Below are positions 8,936-18,032 of a stretch of DNA of 64,000 bases, in pieces. Positions within the stretch are counted from its first letter, which is position 1. Every line of letters starts with the position of its first letter. The translations under genes were made by a program, and so were the position numbers. The notes under the pieces are model-generated. The model did not search any database. It saw only the letters and a program-made list of their open reading frames with translations, and was not told the DNA's origin. Origin of the DNA: Mycobacterium stomatepiae (lineage in GTDB: Bacteria; Actinomycetota; Actinomycetes; Mycobacteriales; Mycobacteriaceae); assembly GCF_010731715.1 (NCBI RefSeq), contig NZ_AP022587.1, forward strand, positions 1,736,001 through 1,800,000. Direction: 5' to 3'.

Positions 8936-9663
8936 ACCACCCGGGCGTCGAGATGTTCGCGCGTTACGCCTACGCGCCCAATGCGCTGGGCTATTGCGGC
9001 CCGCCGCTGGGAGCGACGCTGCGCGACGGCACGGTCGATCAGGTGCGCGCCGCGGCGGCCGGATTCTCCGGAGCCTGGCCGTATCTGCGGGTGCTGTCCG
9101 CGCTGACAGGCATCGCCGACCCGCTGGATCACCGCCTGGTCGAATCGTATTGGCTGGGCGGCGGTGTCGGCGCCGGCGTCGATCCGCGAGAATTCCTCGA
9201 CGAGCTGCTGGCCATCATCGGCTCCCAGGCCGGCCGCTACTGGTCACACCTGACGCCGGAGCTCGCCGGCGAAGCCGCCGGCAACCACTGCTTCCACGTA
9301 TTCGGGGTGTATCCGTGGACGCGGTTTCTGGGCCGGGGCTCCAACGAGCACCCGCTCGGCGTGCTGGATAACTGCCGGATCACTTGGGGCACAGTTGTTT
9401 CCCGCACAGGAGACGACGTCGAGGTGAGATGCCGGCGGCTGGTGTGCGATGGCGAGGCGCTCGCGCTGTCGCAGCCGTCGGTGCGACTGCTCGACGTCTG
9501 GGCCGACGGGTACAGCGCGGTGCCCGACGTGGCCGTCGGCGACGAGGTCGCGGTGCACTGGGGCCGGCTGTGCGGCCGGCTGGACCCGCAGCAAATTCGC
9601 GCGCTGTCCGAGAGCACCGACCGGCAACTGCGGGTGACCAGCCGACGGCTGGCGCACGTCTAG
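8932..9663 (+). CDS. hydrogenase-cluster protein of the DUF6390 type
   Basis: A 243-residue soluble protein of unknown function. The N-terminal stretch GVEMFARYAYAPNALGYCGPP matches, from memory, the signature region of DUF6390 proteins of actinobacterial hydrogenase loci. TTG 8932 overlaps the hypD stop and keeps the conserved residues before FARYA; ATG 8953 is an alternative that removes them. Other visible landmarks are SYWLGGGVGAGV and NHCFHVFGVYPWTRFL. It closes the maturation operon. No catalytic motif is obvious. Confidence 0.65.
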   Translation: MNHPGVEMFARYAYAPNALGYCGPPLGATLRDGTVDQVRAAAAGFSGAWPYLRVLSALTGIADPLDHRLVESYWLGGGVGAGVDPREFLDELLAIIGSQAGRYWSHLTPELAGEAAGNHCFHVFGVYPWTRFLGRGSNEHPLGVLDNCRITWGTVVSRTGDDVEVRCRRLVCDGEALALSQPSVRLLDVWADGYSAVPDVAVGDEVAVHWGRLCGRLDPQQIRALSESTDRQLRVTSRRLAHV

Positions 9664-9681
9664 CCGTGCCAGACTGGGGCC

Positions 9682-10812
9682 ATGTCCGGTGCCCCGCTTG
9701 GTTCCCTGTGCGACGTGCTTCCCGCCGCGGCCGCGCTACTCGGGGTTCCGGACGCCGTCGACCGGCTCACGGTCACGGAATCGATTGCCGAACAGGTTGA
9801 TCGGGTCGCGGTCGTGCTGGTGGACGGCATGGGCTGGCACCTGTTGCCGGAATTGGCGGGCAGCGCGCCGCTGCTTGCCTCGGTGCTGGCCGGCGCCGTG
9901 GGGCGGCTGAGCGAACTCACCTGCACCTTCCCTTCGACCACGCCGAGCAGCCTGGTGTCGCTGGGCACCGGCGCACGGCCGGGTGAGCACGGCATCCTGG
10001 GCTTCACCCTCAACGTCCCCGGCACCGAACGGGTACTCACCCACATCTATTGGCGTGACGACCCGCCGTCGGCCCAGTGGCAGCCGTTGCCAACCTGGTT
10101 CGAGCGGCTGCGGCGACGCGGGGTCGCCGCACGGGCGGTGCTACCCGCGCTGTTCATGGGCAGCGGACTGACGGATTCGGCGTACCGCGGCGCCGACTTT
10201 CGCCCCAGCAAGCCCGAGGACAACTACGCCCAGCAGCTTGTCGACGAGTTACACGCGGCGCCCGGCCTGGTCTACGGCTACATCGCCGACCTGGACACCG
10301 CCGCGCACGTGTTCGGTATCGGATCGCCGCACTGGCATGAGGCGGCCGCGCGTGTCGACGCGCTGCTGACTCGCCTGGTCGACGCCCTGCCCGCGAACGC
10401 GGCGTTGCTGGTGACCGCCGACCACGGCGGTCTCAATGTGCCGCCGCAAGCCCGCGTCGACCTGGATACCGATAGCCGGCTGAGCCAGGGAATCCGGGTG
10501 GTCGCGGGCGAACCGCGGGTCCGTTACCTGCACACCGCGCCGGGCGCGGCAGCCGACGTGCGGGCGACCTGGAGTGGGCTGCTGGACGGCAAGGCCGAGG
10601 TCTACAGTCGCGACCAGGCGGTGGCCACCGGGATGTTCGGACCCGTCGATCCGGGCCATCTGGCGCGCATCGGAGACGTCGTCGTGATCTGCACCGGCGA
10701 CACGGTGGTGCTGGCCACCAAGCGCGAGCCCCCGGAAGTGGCCCGGCTCATCGGGTTTCACGGCGGGGCCGCCGACGCCGAAATGGCGATCCCGCTGATC
10801 GTCTTCGGATAG
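9682..10812 (+). CDS. alkaline-phosphatase superfamily phosphodiesterase / nucleotide pyrophosphatase
   Basis: The 376-residue protein carries the metal and nucleophile motifs of type I phosphodiesterases: the first Asp in VVLVDGMGW (~45-53), the nucleophile Thr in TFPSTTPSSL (~85-94), Asp/His in IADLDTAAHVFG, and Asp-His in VTADHGG near residue 250. There is no clear signal peptide, so it is probably cytosolic. It hydrolyses a phosphodiester or pyrophosphate bond; the substrate cannot be told. It begins 18 bases after the hydrogenase operon, and could be co-transcribed, but it has no known part in hydrogenase assembly. Confidence 0.8.
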   Translation: MSGAPLGSLCDVLPAAAALLGVPDAVDRLTVTESIAEQVDRVAVVLVDGMGWHLLPELAGSAPLLASVLAGAVGRLSELTCTFPSTTPSSLVSLGTGARPGEHGILGFTLNVPGTERVLTHIYWRDDPPSAQWQPLPTWFERLRRRGVAARAVLPALFMGSGLTDSAYRGADFRPSKPEDNYAQQLVDELHAAPGLVYGYIADLDTAAHVFGIGSPHWHEAAARVDALLTRLVDALPANAALLVTADHGGLNVPPQARVDLDTDSRLSQGIRVVAGEPRVRYLHTAPGAAADVRATWSGLLDGKAEVYSRDQAVATGMFGPVDPGHLARIGDVVVICTGDTVVLATKREPPEVARLIGFHGGAADAEMAIPLIVFG

Positions 10813-10833
10813 TGTGCGCGCGGAAAGTCAGCT

Positions 10834-11178
10834 CTACCTTTTGGCGGTATTGCGGTCGGCCTTGAGTCGGGCGTTGAGCAGCTCGAGTTGGGTGTAGTCG
10901 GTTTGCAGTTGGCTGTTTTTGGTTTCGAGCTCGAAGATCTGGGCCATGCCGGCGAGGTTGATACCAAGGCTGGCGAGTTCGGTGATCCGCTTTAGGCGTG
11001 CCAGGTCGTTTCGGCTGTAGCGGCGGGTGCCCCCATCAGTGCGCGTCGGGGTCACGAGTCCGCGGCGCTCGTAGAGCCGCAAGGTTTGGGGGCCGATGCC
11101 AGATAGTTCGGAGGCTACCGAGATGCCATAGATGCCCCGGTCATTTGCCGGGGCGGGATCGCGCTGCTGGCTAGTCAT
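10834..11178 (-). CDS. MerR-family regulator, HspR-like
   Basis: The 114-residue protein has a MerR-type winged helix: YGISVASELSGIGPQTLRLYERRGL followed by the wing TDGGTRRYSRNDLARL, then a C-terminal coiled coil (ELETKNSQLQTDYTQLELL). HspR proteins share this layout and repress heat-shock genes. ATG 11178 follows GGAGGG; an in-frame ATG at 11202 lacks a ribosome site. It is divergent from hsp18, separated by a shared ~140-bp promoter region, so it most likely regulates hsp18 and itself. Whether it is the genome's HspR or a paralogue cannot be decided here; no dnaK operon is in the window. Confidence 0.8.
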   Translation of the reverse strand: MTSQQRDPAPANDRGIYGISVASELSGIGPQTLRLYERRGLVTPTRTDGGTRRYSRNDLARLKRITELASLGINLAGMAQIFELETKNSQLQTDYTQLELLNARLKADRNTAKR

Positions 11179-11222
11179 GTCCCTCCAGTCATGGTATGTC
11201 ACAAGATTTTTGGTTCAGTTGC

Positions 11223-11251
11223 TTGCCCAAGTCTGATACCCGTGCTATATA
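11223..11251 (+). promoter_or_regulatory. candidate hsp18 promoter with overlapping inverted repeat
   Basis: A sigma-70-like pair TTGCCC (11223-11228) and TATATA (11246-11251) is spaced by 17 bases, about 70 bases upstream of the hsp18 start, in an AT-rich stretch unusual for this genome. The short inverted repeat CTTGCCCAAG (11222-11231) covers the -35 box and could be the operator for the divergent MerR-like regulator. The classical HspR site, CTTGAGT-N7-ACTCAAG, is not present. Confidence 0.4.
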
Positions 11252-11321
11252 AAAATATGTGCCCTGAGGCATAGATTATCAGATCGCAGGACACAAGATT
11301 GGAGAGTTGGAGGTGCCGACC

Positions 11322-11741
11322 ATGTTGATGCGGACCGACCCGTTCCGGGACCTCGATCGGTTCACCCAACAGGTGTTGGGGACCGCGGCCCGCCCGGCGG
11401 TGATGCCGATGGACGCATCGCGCGAAGGCGACGAGTTCGTCGTTGAGTTCGACCTGCCGGGGATCAACGAGGACTCGCTGGACCTCGATATCGAACGCAA
11501 CGTGGTGACGGTGCGCGCCGAGCGCCCGGACGTCGACCCTGCCCGCGAGATGCTGGCCGTCGAACGCCCCCGCGGAGTCTTCAGCCGGCAATTGGTCCTC
11601 GGGGACAACCTCGACACCGACAAGATCGCTGCGTCCTACGACGGAGGAGTGCTGCGGCTGCGGATCCCGGTGGCAGAGAAAGCCAAGCCCCGCAAGATCA
11701 CGGTCGGGCGCAGCAACGGCCACAAGCTCATCAACGCCTGA
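11322..11741 (+). CDS. hsp18: 18 kDa antigen, small heat-shock protein Hsp18 (Hsp20 family)
   Basis: A 139-residue alpha-crystallin-type chaperone that holds unfolding proteins under stress. The N-terminus [14 protein letters not shown] and the core [20 protein letters not shown] strongly recall the M. leprae/M. avium 18 kDa antigen. The alpha-crystallin domain spans ~40-125, with the family GVLRLRIPV near its end and an IxV-type tail segment. ATG 11322 is preceded by TTGGAGG. Expression is probably controlled by the divergent MerR-like regulator and an AT-rich promoter. Confidence 0.92.
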   Translation: MLMRTDPFRDLDRFTQQVLGTAARPAVMPMDASREGDEFVVEFDLPGINEDSLDLDIERNVVTVRAERPDVDPAREMLAVERPRGVFSRQLVLGDNLDTDKIAASYDGGVLRLRIPVAEKAKPRKITVGRSNGHKLINA

Positions 11742-11773
11742 TCGGCCGGTGAGAGTGCGGCAGGAGTAGCACG

Positions 11774-12082
11774 ATGACGCACATCAACACCGTGGCGGCG
11801 CCGACGAACAACGCCACTAGCGACACTGCGGAACCAGTCCTGCACCTGGATCCCGACGTAGCCGCGCTGTTCGCCGAGATCGACGCCATCTTGTGCGCGG
11901 CACTGGAACCTGCGCGCCGCCCACCGGCACCACCAGCCACCGGATGCGCCTTGCTAGAGCCCCGGTCGGCTGGCTGGTCATGGGGTGTACTGGTCCGCCC
12001 TCAGGCCGGACCAGTACACCCGGTCCGGGCCGTCCAACGCAGCCCTCCGACCCACGCCCGCGACCAACATCGAAAACCCTGA
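11774..12082 (+). CDS. hypothetical protein, probably decayed at the C-terminus
   Basis: No family recognised. The first ~55 residues look coding (LHLDPDVAALFAEIDAILCAALEP, an amphipathic helix), but the second half is rich in Arg, Pro and Ser and runs through a perfect 15-bp inverted repeat (11983-12021) that is better explained as a terminator. The real gene may therefore end or shift frame earlier, around position 11940. It lies 32 bases after hsp18 on the same strand and may share its transcript. Confidence 0.4.
   Translation: MTHINTVAAPTNNATSDTAEPVLHLDPDVAALFAEIDAILCAALEPARRPPAPPATGCALLEPRSAGWSWGVLVRPQAGPVHPVRAVQRSPPTHARDQHRKP
11983..12021. terminator. perfect 15-bp inverted repeat, 9-base loop
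   Basis: GGGTGTACTGGTCCG (11983-11997) and its exact reverse complement (12007-12021) flank a 9-base loop. No U-tract follows, as is common for mycobacterial terminators. It would end the hsp18 transcript in either direction and sits inside the questionable end of the preceding frame. Confidence 0.5.
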
Positions 12083-12587
12083 GTGAAAGGTAGGTGATGG
12101 CATCGTCGCAGGCCTAGCCGAGCAGCCCGCGTCCCCGGCCGCAAACTCGGGCGTTCCGCACCCGTCCCTGGGCGGATACGCCAATGCCTAATCTCGGCAA
12201 TTGCACCGGGGCCGGGCCGCCGGCCACTTCCTAGCCGCCCCCGCGACTGCCCTCGGAGTTCGGGATGGAAACTTCCCTGGCGACCTCCCGCAGCGCGTCG
12301 CTTGAGTTCGGCAGTGTCGTCCTCGCGCTGGAGGTCGTTGAGCCGCTTGGCGTTTCAGCCCTCGGCCCGCCGAACTGGTTGCGCCAGCAGCGCTTACAGC
12401 ACCGGAGACATCAAGTTCGTGGTGCACAGCCAATTAACCCGCCGCCCCAACACATCGGTTAATGCCCAACCATTTCACAATGGCATGACCGAGGACACGG
12501 TGAATCCGGAAATGCACAACAGACTCGGATCGACCTCACAGCTCGCGGCGACCGATGACCAGGTTCGTCCGGTACAGTTGGTCCACT
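12083..12587. other. 505 bases without a convincing gene
   Basis: Short frames on both strands here have poor codon character and no recognisable motifs. No repeat, tRNA or promoter stands out. It may be decayed coding sequence between hsp18 and the exported protein gene. Confidence 0.4.
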
Positions 12588-13037
12588 GTGAGCATTCGAG
12601 GCGCGGGTCACCCTCGAGGGTGGCGGCCGGCCATCGCGGCTATTGCGGCGCTGAGTTTGTTCGTCAGTCTCATCGCCGGTTCTGCATTGCGGTCCCAATT
12701 TTCGGCGGCCACCCTGCCCGAGCCCGCGGCCTGGTCGCAGGTGACTCCGAATTCCGCGCACGCGCACACCAATAGCGAATCTGCGGCCGCGGTCCACTTG
12801 CAACATGCCAGTTCATGGGATGCGTCGCCGATCAATAAGAAGCCGTTCCACAGTATGTGGATGACGCACGACCGCCCGGACGTGTGGCCACGCTTAGCGT
12901 CGCACTCGGTGTTGTCCGTCTTGCCTCCTTCGTTTGCCAGCACGGTCTTTCAATCCCGCGTCGTGCACACCAGCGCACCTGCGGCCGAATGCGGCGACCA
13001 CGAATTATTGATACTGCTCTGCGTAACTCGTAGCTGA
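12588..13037 (+). CDS. small exported or membrane-anchored protein, unknown (LpqS-like tail?)
   Basis: The protein (149 aa from GTG 12588, 160 from ATG 12555) has a basic N-terminus and one hydrophobic segment, PAIAAIAALSLFVSLIAGSAL, typical of an uncleaved or cleaved signal. The mature part has scattered His and Met residues (SAHAH, HLQHAS, HSMWMTHD) and ends with a Cys-bearing LLILLCVTRS. This layout loosely recalls LpqS-type copper-responsive proteins of mycobacteria, which also end in a short Cys-Arg tail. That is a weak resemblance and no lipobox is seen. The start is uncertain. Confidence 0.45.
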   Translation: MSIRGAGHPRGWRPAIAAIAALSLFVSLIAGSALRSQFSAATLPEPAAWSQVTPNSAHAHTNSESAAAVHLQHASSWDASPINKKPFHSMWMTHDRPDVWPRLASHSVLSVLPPSFASTVFQSRVVHTSAPAAECGDHELLILLCVTRS

Positions 13038-13217
13038 TGGGACAGCACTAGTCCGTTGGCCCGCCTCACCTTTGTCCCTGCGGCGTTGTGAGTCCTATTA
13101 CAACTTTCACAACAGCGAAGTGCGACAGCCCCATCGCGGCGTTCTGTTTCGCAGCTATGTCTTGAAGGGAAACTCCATGTTTTCACCATGCTCGACTGGC
13201 CTCAAAGCGAGATAGCA

Positions 13218-14156
13218 ATGGATTTCGCAGCGCTACCTCCGGAAACCAACTCGGGCCTGATGTATTCGGGTCCCGGCTCACGATCGATGATGAACGCCGC
13301 CGTCGCGTGGGGCGGGCTGGCAACTCGCCTGTATGAGGCAGCGGCGCAATGCAGTTCGGTGACCTCGAAACTCACGCCCGCAGAGCAAGGGGCGGCGGCT
13401 CATATCGAGTGGCTGAATAGCGTTGCCGCGCAGGCCGATCACGCAGCCAGGCAGGCCAAATCGGCCGCAAGCGCCTACGAGTTGGCGTTGGCGGCGATGG
13501 TGCCCCCGTCGGCGATCCAGGCCAACCGCATGCTGCGGGCGTGGCTGGTCGAGGGGAACTGTCTGGGCCAATCCAGCCCGGCGATCGCGGATGCCGACAG
13601 CGACCACGACCAGATGTGGGCCCAGGATGTCGACACCATGCACACCTATGCCCGGGCCTGCGCCGACGCCGCGGCCGTGACGCCGTTCCCATCGCCGCCC
13701 GCCGAGGTGGGTGCCGGGCAGGGCAACTGGGAGCTGCGCGTGGCACCGGCCGTCATCTCGGCCGCCCGCCAAGTGATTTCGGCGATCCCGCGGGCTCTCG
13801 ACGCGCTGGCCGAGGCGCCGCCGACGGCTTTCGACACGCATCTGTTGCCGGTGACCCCGGCACTGTCGAAACTCGGATCCCTGTGCGCGCCGTCAGACTT
13901 CGCGATCAATCGACTGAACTTTCTGAACAAACATACGGCGCTGCAAAGCGCGGCAACGTTGTTGTCCCGCTCACCAAACCGTAGCCGCGGTGCGACGTCG
14001 GGACTGGGCCGCGCGGTATCGATCGGGACGCTGTCGGTGCCGCGGGGATGGCTGGCCGAGACACCACACCCGGCGACCCCGGACCGCGGTTGGGGGTACG
14101 AGCCGATGCATTTGGTCGAGACCGGTCACCCGCCGAAATGGCCGCAGACCCGTTAG
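13218..14156 (+). CDS. PPE family protein, SVP subgroup, without PE partner
   Basis: A 312-residue PPE protein starting MDFAALPPETNSGLMYSG, with the usual helical ~180-residue PPE domain (MVPPSAIQANRMLRAWLVEGNCLGQSSPAIADADSDHDQMWAQD region, where the usual NFFGxN is altered to NCLGQS). The SVP motif appears near the end as IGTLSVPRGW. Such proteins are secreted by type VII systems, usually paired with a PE protein; none is adjacent. ATG 13218 gives the family N-terminus. Its stop overlaps tail-to-tail with the amidotransferase gene on the other strand. Confidence 0.88.
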   Translation: MDFAALPPETNSGLMYSGPGSRSMMNAAVAWGGLATRLYEAAAQCSSVTSKLTPAEQGAAAHIEWLNSVAAQADHAARQAKSAASAYELALAAMVPPSAIQANRMLRAWLVEGNCLGQSSPAIADADSDHDQMWAQDVDTMHTYARACADAAAVTPFPSPPAEVGAGQGNWELRVAPAVISAARQVISAIPRALDALAEAPPTAFDTHLLPVTPALSKLGSLCAPSDFAINRLNFLNKHTALQSAATLLSRSPNRSRGATSGLGRAVSIGTLSVPRGWLAETPHPATPDRGWGYEPMHLVETGHPPKWPQTR

Positions 14157-14908
14157 CGGTCAGACGCCGTCCGCGTGGTCGCCGCATACGAGCTCGCGGC
14201 GTCGACGATCGCCTGGAACAGCCGCAGGTCGTCGAGGAACTGCTCGGGATGCCACTGCACCGAGACGACAAAATTGTCCCCCGGCACCTCCAGCCCTTCG
14301 ACGACGCCGTCGGCGTCCCACGCGCTGACGATCAGGCCGTCGGCGACCTTGTCGACGGCCTGGTGGTGATAGCACCACGCATCGGCGGACTCGCCGAGCA
14401 GCCCGGCCAGGCGGGTACCCGCAACCGTGCGAACCGGCAACTTGGTGAAGCGCCCGTAGCCCGCGTGATGCCCGCGGTGGCCGAGAACGTCGGGCAGGTG
14501 TTGGTGCAGCGTTCCGCCGAACGCGACATTGAGCATCTGGGTGCCGCGGCAGATGCCGAGCACCGGCAAACCGCGGTCCAGCGCGCCCCGCAATAGCGCG
14601 AATTCGAACGCGTCGCGCAGGGTGCGGGGCGCGTCGGTCTTCGGATGCGGTTGCTGGCCATAGGCCGCCGGGTCGACGTCATAGCCGCCGGTGATCACCA
14701 GCCCGTCCAGGCTGTCGAGCAGGCTCGCGGTGATGTCGGGGTCCACCGGCTGCGGCGGCAGCAGCACCGCGACACCGCCCGCCTTGATGACACCCTCGAA
14801 ATAGTTCGCGCCCAGATACCCTGCCGGAATGTCCCATCCGTCGGACTGCACTTGCTCGAGGTAACTGGTCAGGCCGATCACCGGTCGGCGTCTTCCAGAG
14901 GCGTTCAC
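14153..14908 (-). CDS. class I glutamine amidotransferase, PuuD-like (Rv2859c orthologue)
   Basis: The 251-residue protein is a gamma-glutamyl-GABA-hydrolase-type amidotransferase: RPVIGLTSYLEQ at the start, GLVITGGYDVDP, the nucleophile Cys in LGICRGTQMLN (~residue 110) and the catalytic His-Glu in VQWHPEQF. It would cleave gamma-glutamyl amides, as in polyamine or glutamine-analogue breakdown. GTG 14908 lies 4 bases after the stop of the upstream gene. In M. tuberculosis a glutamine-synthetase-like glnA4 is nearby; it is not seen here. Confidence 0.85.
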   Translation of the reverse strand: MNASGRRRPVIGLTSYLEQVQSDGWDIPAGYLGANYFEGVIKAGGVAVLLPPQPVDPDITASLLDSLDGLVITGGYDVDPAAYGQQPHPKTDAPRTLRDAFEFALLRGALDRGLPVLGICRGTQMLNVAFGGTLHQHLPDVLGHRGHHAGYGRFTKLPVRTVAGTRLAGLLGESADAWCYHHQAVDKVADGLIVSAWDADGVVEGLEVPGDNFVVSVQWHPEQFLDDLRLFQAIVDAASSYAATTRTASDR

Positions 14909-14912
14909 GCGG

Positions 14913-15467
14913 TTACCAGGTGCTGGTACGCAGGACGATCTCGGCCGCCAACTGCGCGGTCGACTCCTGGGCGTTGCGCCGCCCGAGCAGGTCGACGCTG
15001 CGGTAGTCGGCGTAGACGAACCGCTGGCTGTTGCTGGCCACCGTGCGTCCGGCCGGCGTGCTGGCCAGCACGGTGGTACCGATCTCCACCGGCGGGCAAT
15101 GGTTGTCGCGGACCACGCCGTTGACGTCGGCCACGCGTGGATGTCCGCGGTCGACGACGACCAGACCGACAAACCGGCCCAACTTGGTGGCGGCCAGCTG
15201 CCAGGCGATGTCGCCGCCGGCGCGGTCGCCCACCACCACCGCCCAACCGATGCCGAGCCCGTCGAGAATGCCGATCACCGACTTCGGGGTCAGCCGCGGG
15301 TCGAGGCCGATGACGACGGTGCGCAGCGACGCGGTGTGGAGGCGCTCGCAGACCGCGTCGTAGGCGGCCAACTCGCGCTGCTCGTCGCCGAGGATGACGA
15401 CGACGACACCCTTCTCAGGACCGGACACGCTCACCGGGACGGGAAAGCCGTCGAGCGTGGTCATCAT
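14913..15467 (-). CDS. alpha/beta-hydrolase-like protein without obvious nucleophile
   Basis: A 184-residue protein with alpha/beta-hydrolase character: GFPVPVSVSGPEKGVVVVILGDEQ, then the elbow position WAVVVGDRAGGDIAWQLAA. The elbow reads GDRAGG, so the usual G-x-S-x-G serine is absent and hydrolytic activity is doubtful. It is shorter than a full hydrolase. ATG 15467 or 15464 is likely; GTG 15476 is also possible. It is followed by the amidotransferase, 4 bases apart, and preceded by cobQ on the same strand. Confidence 0.6.
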   Translation of the reverse strand: MMTTLDGFPVPVSVSGPEKGVVVVILGDEQRELAAYDAVCERLHTASLRTVVIGLDPRLTPKSVIGILDGLGIGWAVVVGDRAGGDIAWQLAATKLGRFVGLVVVDRGHPRVADVNGVVRDNHCPPVEIGTTVLASTPAGRTVASNSQRFVYADYRSVDLLGRRNAQESTAQLAAEIVLRTSTW

Positions 15468-15533
15468 CGAGGGCACTTACGCACGCTACAGCCAATATTG
15501 GCACTGCGCGAGGTTCTCCGGGTCGCACGCAGC

Positions 15534-17030
15534 CTACGGCCGCAGCCGGCTTGCGATGTGCGGTCGCGGCGGCGGACCGTCGAGCAGGCCAAGGACGGCG
15601 TCCATATCGAGGTGCGACGCCAACAGCTCGGCGGCCACATCCAGCTGGGCGTCGCGCCGCGCCACGACGTCGGTGTCGTCGGCCACGACGAAATCACGAC
15701 CGGCGGCCTCGGCCACCGTGGTCAGCCAGTCGCGGCGAAAGTCGTCGTTGTCGAGCAGCCCGTGCCAGTGGGTGCCGAACACCGCGCCGTGCGCGAGACC
15801 GTGCAGGTCGTCGCCCGCCTGAAACCACGGCTCGTTTACGTAGCGGGCCAGCCGGCCGTGGTGGATTTCGTATCCACGCAGCGGCCGCTCCCAGCGCCGC
15901 AGCACCTTGGCTTGCGCGAACACGATGTCGGCGTCCAGCAGGCCCAGCCCGTCGACGACCCCGGCGCCGGACTCGACCCCGTCCTCGATGCGCCGGCACA
16001 GCATCTGGAATCCCCCGCAGATGCCCAGCACCGGCTTGCCGGCCCTGGCGTGGGCGACGATCCCGTCGGCCAGGCCGCGTTCGCGCAACCATGCCAGGTC
16101 CGCGACGGTCGCCTTGCTGCCCGGCAGCACCACCAGGTCGGCGTCGGACAGGTCGACCGGGTCGGAGATCCAGCGCACCAGCACCCCCGGCTCGCAGGCC
16201 AGCGCCTCGATGTCGGTCGAGTTGGAGATTCGGGGCAGCCGAACGGCGGCCAACTTCAGCCACTCGCCGCCGCGCGGCGGCGCCGGCCTGCCGACGACGC
16301 GGTGCGCGATGACCGAGAGCGAGTCCTCGGCATCCAGCCAGAGCTCATCGGCGTAGGGCAACACCCCATAGGTCGGGCGGCCGGTCAGGTCGAAGAGTTG
16401 CCGCAGTCCCGGCTCGAGCAGCGCGGGGTCGCCGCTGAACTTGTTGACGACGAAGCCCGCGATCAGCGCCTGGTCTCCCGCCTCGAGCACCGCGACCGTC
16501 CCGAACAGATGAGCCAGCAAGCCGCCGCGGTCGATGTCGCCGACCAGGATGACCGGTAGTTGCGCGGACCTGGCCAATCCCATGTTCGCCAAATCTGTTG
16601 CACGCAGGTTGATTTCGGATGGAGATCCGGCACCCTCACAGATCACCACATCGAATTCCTCACGCAGCGCCGCCAAGTCGTCAGCCACAACTTGGGCGAG
16701 CCGGTCGCGGTGCCCGAAATAGCTTGCGGCGCTGACCGAGTCTGCGACGCTACCCCGGATCACCAGCTGCGACGTCCGGTCGCTGCCCGGTTTCAGCAGG
16801 ATCGGGTTGAACCGCACGCTGGGCTCCAGCCCCGCGGCGCGGGCCTGAATCGCCTGGGCCCGGCCGATTTCGCCGCCCTCGACGGTGACCGCCGAGTTGT
16901 TCGACATGTTCTGCGCCTTGAACGGCGCGACCCGCACGCCGTCGCGGGCCAGCAGCCGGCACAGGCCGGCGACCACCACCGATTTCCCGGCATCGGAGCT
17001 GGTGCCCGCGACCAGCAGCGCGCCGTTCAA
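15534..17030 (-). CDS. cobQ: cobyric acid synthase CobQ
   Basis: CobQ (498 aa) amidates adenosylcobyrinic a,c-diamide at four side chains using glutamine and ATP in cobalamin synthesis. The N-terminal P-loop-like domain shows [15 protein letters not shown] and [13 protein letters not shown]; the C-terminal amidotransferase domain carries [11 protein letters not shown] with the nucleophile Cys and a late His. TTG 17030 begins 4 bases after the mapB stop, so the two are translationally coupled. No cobalamin riboswitch is possible in that gap. Confidence 0.93.
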   Translation of the reverse strand: MNGALLVAGTSSDAGKSVVVAGLCRLLARDGVRVAPFKAQNMSNNSAVTVEGGEIGRAQAIQARAAGLEPSVRFNPILLKPGSDRTSQLVIRGSVADSVSAASYFGHRDRLAQVVADDLAALREEFDVVICEGAGSPSEINLRATDLANMGLARSAQLPVILVGDIDRGGLLAHLFGTVAVLEAGDQALIAGFVVNKFSGDPALLEPGLRQLFDLTGRPTYGVLPYADELWLDAEDSLSVIAHRVVGRPAPPRGGEWLKLAAVRLPRISNSTDIEALACEPGVLVRWISDPVDLSDADLVVLPGSKATVADLAWLRERGLADGIVAHARAGKPVLGICGGFQMLCRRIEDGVESGAGVVDGLGLLDADIVFAQAKVLRRWERPLRGYEIHHGRLARYVNEPWFQAGDDLHGLAHGAVFGTHWHGLLDNDDFRRDWLTTVAEAAGRDFVVADDTDVVARRDAQLDVAAELLASHLDMDAVLGLLDGPPPRPHIASRLRP

Positions 17031-17034
17031 GCGA

Positions 17035-17892
17035 TCACGGCAGCGTCAGGATCTCGGCGCCGGTATCGGTGACGAGCAGGGTGTGCTCGAACTGTGCGGT
17101 CCACTTGCGATCCTTGGTGACCACGGTCCAGCCGTCGTCCCAGATCTCGTAGTCCAGCGTGCCGAGATTGATCATCGGCTCGATGGTGAACGTCATGCCC
17201 GGCTGGATCTCGGTGGTGACGGACGGTTGGTCGTAGTGCAGCACGACCAGCCCGTTGTGAAACGTGGTGCCGATGCCGTGGCCGGTGAAGTCGCGAACCA
17301 CGTTGTACCCGAATCGATTTGCGTACGCCTGGATGACGCGGCCGACGACCGAGAGCGCACGCCCAGGCTTGACGGCGTTGATCGCGCGCGTCGTCGCCTC
17401 CCGGGTGCGCTCAACCAGCAGCCGGTGCTCCTCGGACACGTCGCCGGCCAGGAGCGTGGCGTTGGTGTCGCCGTGCACGCCGTCGATATAGGCGGTGACG
17501 TCGATGTTGACGATGTCGCCGTCGGCGATCACCGTCGAGTCCGGGATGCCGTGGCAGATCACCTCGTTGAGTGACGTGCAGCACGACTTCGGGTAGCCCT
17601 TGTAGCCCAGGGTCGAGGGGTAGGCGCCGTTGTCGACCATGTACTCGTGCGCGATGCGGTCCAGCTCGTCGGTGGTCACCCCGGGCGCGACGGCCTTGCC
17701 CGCCTCCTCGAGTGCGCGGGCCGCGATCCGGCCCGCGACGCGCATCTTCTCGATTACCTCCGGCGTCTGCACCCACGGCTCGGTGCCCTCTTTGGCGGTC
17801 GGCTTCCAGGCGTATTCGGGGCGCGGGATGCGGTTTGGCACCGGCAGAGTCGGGGACAACACGCCGGGCGAAAGCGCGGTGCGAACAGGCAT
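17035..17892 (-). CDS. mapB: methionine aminopeptidase type I (MapB)
   Basis: The 285-residue enzyme removes the initiator Met from nascent proteins. It has the N-terminal extension of the mycobacterial MapB form ([16 protein letters not shown]). The metal ligands are visible: Asp in [16 protein letters not shown] (two Asp), His in [14 protein letters not shown], and Glu in FTIEPMI and QFEHTLLV. Length equals that recalled for Rv2861c. Next on the strand is cobQ, 4 bases away. Confidence 0.95.
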   Translation of the reverse strand: MPVRTALSPGVLSPTLPVPNRIPRPEYAWKPTAKEGTEPWVQTPEVIEKMRVAGRIAARALEEAGKAVAPGVTTDELDRIAHEYMVDNGAYPSTLGYKGYPKSCCTSLNEVICHGIPDSTVIADGDIVNIDVTAYIDGVHGDTNATLLAGDVSEEHRLLVERTREATTRAINAVKPGRALSVVGRVIQAYANRFGYNVVRDFTGHGIGTTFHNGLVVLHYDQPSVTTEIQPGMTFTIEPMINLGTLDYEIWDDGWTVVTKDRKWTAQFEHTLLVTDTGAEILTLP

Positions 17893-17930
17893 CCCGCTAG
17901 CTTAATCGCAGGCGGCGCGCCCCCGTCGGC

Positions 17931-18014
17931 CGTCGAGTGTGTGCTCAGGGCCTTGAGTGTTGCGCTGGGCGGCATTTCGCCCGCCGTTTTCCCGCCGAGA
18001 GCGCACACTCGACG
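17931..18014. repeat. long imperfect inverted repeat between genes
   Basis: CGTCGAGTGTGTGCTC (17931-17946) pairs 15 of 16 with the reverse complement of 17999-18014; the ~52-base interior holds another small stem (GGGCG/CGCCC around 17968-17983). It lies upstream of mapB and downstream of the DUF1707 gene, which are on the same strand. It resembles dispersed intergenic palindromes of mycobacteria and may end transcription from the DUF1707 gene. Confidence 0.6.
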
Positions 18015-18032
18015 CCGCCAGTCCGGGCGCCG

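Noticed and set aside
12188..12433. 81-aa minus-strand ORF
   Set aside because: Composition typical of high-GC shadow frames, no ribosome site or motif.
15534..17035. Cobalamin riboswitch upstream of cobQ
   Set aside because: Only 4 bases separate cobQ from mapB; no space for one.
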